Below are positions 31,587 to 34,195 of a stretch of DNA of 34,195 nucleotides, piece after piece. Made by a program: the position numbers and the translations under genes. The notes beneath the pieces are model-generated. The model did no database searches. It worked only from the letters and a program-made list of their open reading frames with translations, and had not been told where the DNA came from. Position 1 is the stretch's first letter, and each line of letters begins with the position of its first letter. This stretch comes from Mycobacterium sp. (GTDB taxonomy: Bacteria > Actinomycetota > Actinomycetes > Mycobacteriales > Mycobacteriaceae), in NCBI RefSeq assembly GCF_004298145.1, contig NZ_SCRH01000049.1, positions 1 to 34,195 of the forward strand, given 5' to 3'.

Positions 31587-32675
31587 ATGAATGCACCCGC
31601 TGGACCGATCCGCGTCTTCCAGGTCGGAAGCGGAAACGTCGGTTCGGAGATGATCAGGCGGATCGCGACTCAGCCCGATCTTGAACTCATTGGCGTGCAC
31701 TGCTATTCGCCGGAGAAGGTGGGCAAGGACACCGGAGAGTTCGCCGGCGTGGGCGCCAATGGGGTGAAGTTCACCGGCACCGTCGAGGAGATCGTCGCCG
31801 CCAAGCCGGACGTGCTGACCTTCCACGGTGTGTTCCCCGACGAGGACCTCTACGTCACAGTGCTAGAGGCGGGGATCGATATCGTCACCACCGCGGACTG
31901 GATCACCGGCTGGCATCGCGACAAGAATCACCCGCACCCGTCGGGCAAGCCGGTGAGCCGGCTGCTGGCGGAGGCCTGTGCGAAAGGCGGCGCGACCTTC
32001 TACGGCACCGGAATGAACCCGGGCCTGAACCAGATCCTGGGCGTGGTGTGTTCGGCCGACGTCGCCGACATCGAGAACATCACCACCATCGAGTCCGTCG
32101 ACGTGTCGTGCCACCACTCCAAGGACACCTGGATCGAGGTCGGCTACGGCCGGCCGGTCGACGATCCGGAGATCCCGTCGAAACTCGAGAAGTACACCCG
32201 CGTCTTCGCCGACAGCGTGTACATGATGGCCGACTGCTTCGAGCTGCCGCTCGACGAGGTCAAGTTCAGCTACGAGCTGGGCGCCTGCACCAAGGATGTC
32301 GACCTGGGCTGGTACACGCTGCCCAAGGGCTCCCTGGGCGGCAACTACATCAAGTATCAGGGCATGGTGGACGGCGTGCCGCGGGTCGAGACGCACCTGG
32401 AATGGCAGATGACCCCGCACACCGACCCGAGCTGGAACATCAAGGGCTGCTACATCACCCAGATCAAGGGCGATCCGTGCGTCTACAACAAGCACATGAT
32501 CTTTCCCAAGCCCGGCGTGGACCTGTCCAACCCGGACAACTTCGCCTCCATCGGCATGACCGTCACCGGCATGCCCGCGCTGGCGTCGATCAAGTCGGTG
32601 ATCGCCGCGCCGCCGGGGCTCATCACCAGCGCCGACCTGCCGCTGCGCGGATTCGCCGGGCGGTTTATCAAGTAG
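31587..32675 (+). CDS. NAD(P)-binding dihydrodipicolinate-reductase-like oxidoreductase
   Basis: A 362-residue protein with an N-terminal Rossmann fold (IRVFQVGSGNVGSEMIRRI, ELIGVHCYSPEKVG, KPDVLTFHG) like the DapB N-domain. The C-terminal domain is not that of DapB; it holds STWIEVGYGRP-type, DVDLGWYTLPKGSLGG and EWQMTPHTDPSW segments. Related mycobacterial proteins are annotated only as dihydrodipicolinate reductase-like, and lysine synthesis is unlikely here because of the context. It is in an operon with the Rieske oxygenase (5 nt gap) and may oxidise or reduce a hydroxylated or keto product of that enzyme. The substrate is unknown. Confidence 0.85.
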   Translation: MNAPAGPIRVFQVGSGNVGSEMIRRIATQPDLELIGVHCYSPEKVGKDTGEFAGVGANGVKFTGTVEEIVAAKPDVLTFHGVFPDEDLYVTVLEAGIDIVTTADWITGWHRDKNHPHPSGKPVSRLLAEACAKGGATFYGTGMNPGLNQILGVVCSADVADIENITTIESVDVSCHHSKDTWIEVGYGRPVDDPEIPSKLEKYTRVFADSVYMMADCFELPLDEVKFSYELGACTKDVDLGWYTLPKGSLGGNYIKYQGMVDGVPRVETHLEWQMTPHTDPSWNIKGCYITQIKGDPCVYNKHMIFPKPGVDLSNPDNFASIGMTVTGMPALASIKSVIAAPPGLITSADLPLRGFAGRFIK

Positions 32676-32681
32676 ACCGGG

Positions 32682-34040
32682 TCACGGCCCGGCGCGGTCG
32701 CCGACGACGCGTTCGGGGTGGTGATAATCGTTGGTGCGGACCCCGCGGTCCAACCGCGGCGGCGGTATCCACTCGGTGCTGCCGCCTCGGTTCTTCCTTG
32801 TGCGCCAACCTTTTTCGACCAGCTTGTGATGCGGCACGCAGGCGAAGGTGAGGTTGTCGGCATCGGTCATGCCGCCGGCCGCCCACTCGTTCAAATGATG
32901 CACCTCGCACCAATAGCCGGGCGCGTCGCAGCCGGGGTGGGTGCAGCCGCGGTCGTGCGCGTACAGGACGACGCGCTGGTCCGCTGTGGCGATGCGCCGC
33001 GATCGGCCGAGATACAGTGGGCGGCTTGAATGCTCGTCGAACACGGCGAGATAGTGATAGGCGTGGCGGCCCATCCGGATGACGTCGCGCATCGGCAGCA
33101 CCGTTCCGCCACCGGTCACCGCGCGCCCGGTGCCCGACGTCAGCTCCTGCAGCGTGGTCGACACGATCACGGCCACCGGCAATCCGTTGTGCCGACCGAG
33201 TTTCGGATCGCCCAGCTGCCCGCGCACCAGGGCGTTGAGCGCGTCGTGCTGGCGCTGAGCGGGACCACGCATGTCCCGGCGCGCACACTCGTCATCGGGT
33301 TCACCCTCGACACACGGTGTTTCGTCGTCCGGGTTGCACATCCCGGGCGCGGCGAAGTGGGACATCCACGCGTCCAGATTGGCCCGCAGCTCCGGGGAGG
33401 CGATCAGCTTGCCGATGCTCATCCCGTCGGAACGTTGGCCGCACCAGGTGAAGCCACGCTGACGCGCGCGGTCGGCGTCGGAGAATTTTCCGTCGGGGTT
33501 GATCCCCAGCGCGTACCGGTGTGCGGCCTTCTGCAACTGATCCGGCCGCAGCTTCTGCGCCTGTTCGGCCAGGAATCGCTCGGCGTTTTCCACCTTGTGT
33601 ACGGGTGTGGACTCCGAAAGATCGCGCACAAACGCCTGGATCACGCGGAGATGCTGGCCATCGAGCACGCCGTCGCGCCACGCCACGGCGGTGGCCGGCA
33701 ACTCCGGCGGCAACTCCTGACCGGTGAGCGTCAGTCGCGGTGACAGCTGGTTGACGTCGTGAAGCCGACGGCACGCCTCGGCGCAGCTGATCCGCAGCCA
33801 GTCGGCGACCACCTGGTGCACCTGGCCGCCGATCGTGGCGGGGTCCTCTCGTGCCAGGCCCGCGATCACGTCGTGGCTGACCGCGATCTGCCGCCGGCGC
33901 GAGGTCTCCATCCGTTCGAGCACGCGCAGCCGGACGGCGGGGTCTAGCACGTCGAAGTTCAGCCCGCGGATCGCCGCGTCGGCGGCGTCCTGCGCGGCCA
34001 GGGCGGCGGATACCTCGGCCGGAACTTCGATCGAATGCAT
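32682..34040 (-). CDS. DUF222/HNH endonuclease domain protein, 13E12-repeat family
   Basis: A 452-residue protein of the mycobacterial 13E12 family: an N-terminal DUF222 domain (about 30-330) and a C-terminal HNH nuclease fold with CTHPGCDAPGYWCEVHHLNEW and TDADNLTFACVPHHKLV. The four Cys can bind zinc and the HH...N...H residues form the nuclease centre. Family copies are scattered in mycobacterial genomes and in M. tuberculosis carry the attachment site of prophage phiRv1/phiRv2; function is otherwise unknown. All catalytic residues seem present, so it is likely intact. It ends 6 nt from the convergent DapB-like gene. A -10-like TAAAAT is 6 nt before the ATG. Confidence 0.88.
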   Translation of the reverse strand: MHSIEVPAEVSAALAAQDAADAAIRGLNFDVLDPAVRLRVLERMETSRRRQIAVSHDVIAGLAREDPATIGGQVHQVVADWLRISCAEACRRLHDVNQLSPRLTLTGQELPPELPATAVAWRDGVLDGQHLRVIQAFVRDLSESTPVHKVENAERFLAEQAQKLRPDQLQKAAHRYALGINPDGKFSDADRARQRGFTWCGQRSDGMSIGKLIASPELRANLDAWMSHFAAPGMCNPDDETPCVEGEPDDECARRDMRGPAQRQHDALNALVRGQLGDPKLGRHNGLPVAVIVSTTLQELTSGTGRAVTGGGTVLPMRDVIRMGRHAYHYLAVFDEHSSRPLYLGRSRRIATADQRVVLYAHDRGCTHPGCDAPGYWCEVHHLNEWAAGGMTDADNLTFACVPHHKLVEKGWRTRKNRGGSTEWIPPPRLDRGVRTNDYHHPERVVGDRAGP

Positions 34041-34046
34041 GTTCGA

Positions 34047-34052
34047 ATTTTA
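34047..34052 (-). promoter_or_regulatory. Putative -10 element, leaderless start of the HNH gene
   Basis: On the minus strand TAAAAT is followed by 6 nt and the ATG at 34040. The surrounding 34041-34055 is AT-rich, in contrast to the rest of the window. Confidence 0.45.
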
Positions 34053-34075
34053 TATCGCGGGGCCGCCGGGGGAAA

Positions 34076-34195
34076 TGTCATCTACCAAGACATCGGTGAC
34101 AGTTCTGTGTCAGGACATCGGTGATAGTTTGGGCGGTTTTGGTGGTGACACTTCTGCCCCAGGGTTCGGGTGGTGGCTGTTAATGAACCCATCGA
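34076..34195 (+). mobile_element. Probable left end of an insertion sequence (IS481-like), cut by window edge
   Basis: TGTCA at 34076 may be the tip. GACATCGGTGACAGTT (34089-34104) recurs as GACATCGGTGATAGTT (34114-34129), 25 bp later, 15 of 16 bases the same; a third partial copy GGTGACACTTCTG begins at 34144. Such iterated GACATCGGTGA motifs are, from memory, found at the ends of mycobacterial IS481-family elements, where they would be transposase-binding sites. A frame from GTG 34173 (VAVNEPI) stays open to the edge and could be the transposase start. The rest of the element is outside. Confidence 0.4.

Overview
The window is high-GC actinobacterial chromosome and is almost certainly from a Mycobacterium, most likely a slow-growing non-tuberculous species. 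Proteins such as IF-2, CnpB/NrnA, PptT, RibF, S15, PNPase, PepR and Ald look near-identical to my memory of their M. tuberculosis counterparts. Gene order follows the M. tuberculosis Rv2839c to Rv2780 block read in reverse, with several genes missing and some added. No tRNA, rRNA or CRISPR array was seen.

Layout. 1-3372 (+): translation/RNA operon infB (3' part), rbfA, cnpB/nrnA, ending in the scar of an internally deleted dinF (MATE exporter). 3394-4792 (-): an exported protein and echA16. 4917-5755 (+): a DUF2277 and DUF1802 pair. 5714-8042 (-): an exported protein and a CocE/NonD hydrolase. 8213-10757 (+): pptH-pptT-truB, joined by ATGA overlaps. 10838-13298 (+): a thiolase-like lipid-transfer protein and an acyl-CoA dehydrogenase. 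13295-15273: a cytochrome P450 with a divergent TetR regulator. 15331-16035 (-): mntR/sirR. 16149-22708 (+): ribF, a 55-bp tandem repeat, rpsO, pnp with a long structured leader, pepR and a nitronate monooxygenase. 22723-23838 (-): ald.

From 23951 the M. tuberculosis order is lost and an accessory oxygenase region begins. It holds a SRPBCC protein, a Baeyer-Villiger-type monooxygenase broken by an in-frame TAG, a ferritin-like (probable di-iron) protein, an alpha/beta-hydrolase/SDR fusion like EphD, and a ferredoxin-type reductase. It continues with a TetR regulator, a Rieske oxygenase and a DapB-like oxidoreductase. A DUF222/HNH (13E12-type) protein and what looks like the terminus of an insertion sequence lie at the right edge.

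How the genes work together. The left and middle parts are housekeeping: initiation, ribosome maturation, RNA turnover, flavin synthesis, and carrier-protein activation (PptT) opposed by PptH. The accessory region has the parts of oxidative lipid or steroid-like catabolism: two kinds of non-haem iron oxygenase, one electron-transfer reductase, hydrolase and dehydrogenase activities, and a TetR switch whose likely operator surrounds the Rieske promoter. The best candidates for something not yet described are the di-iron/EphD-like/reductase operon, the Rieske start region with an overlapping six-codon ORF, and the 55-bp palindromic repeats that supply the ribF stop codon.
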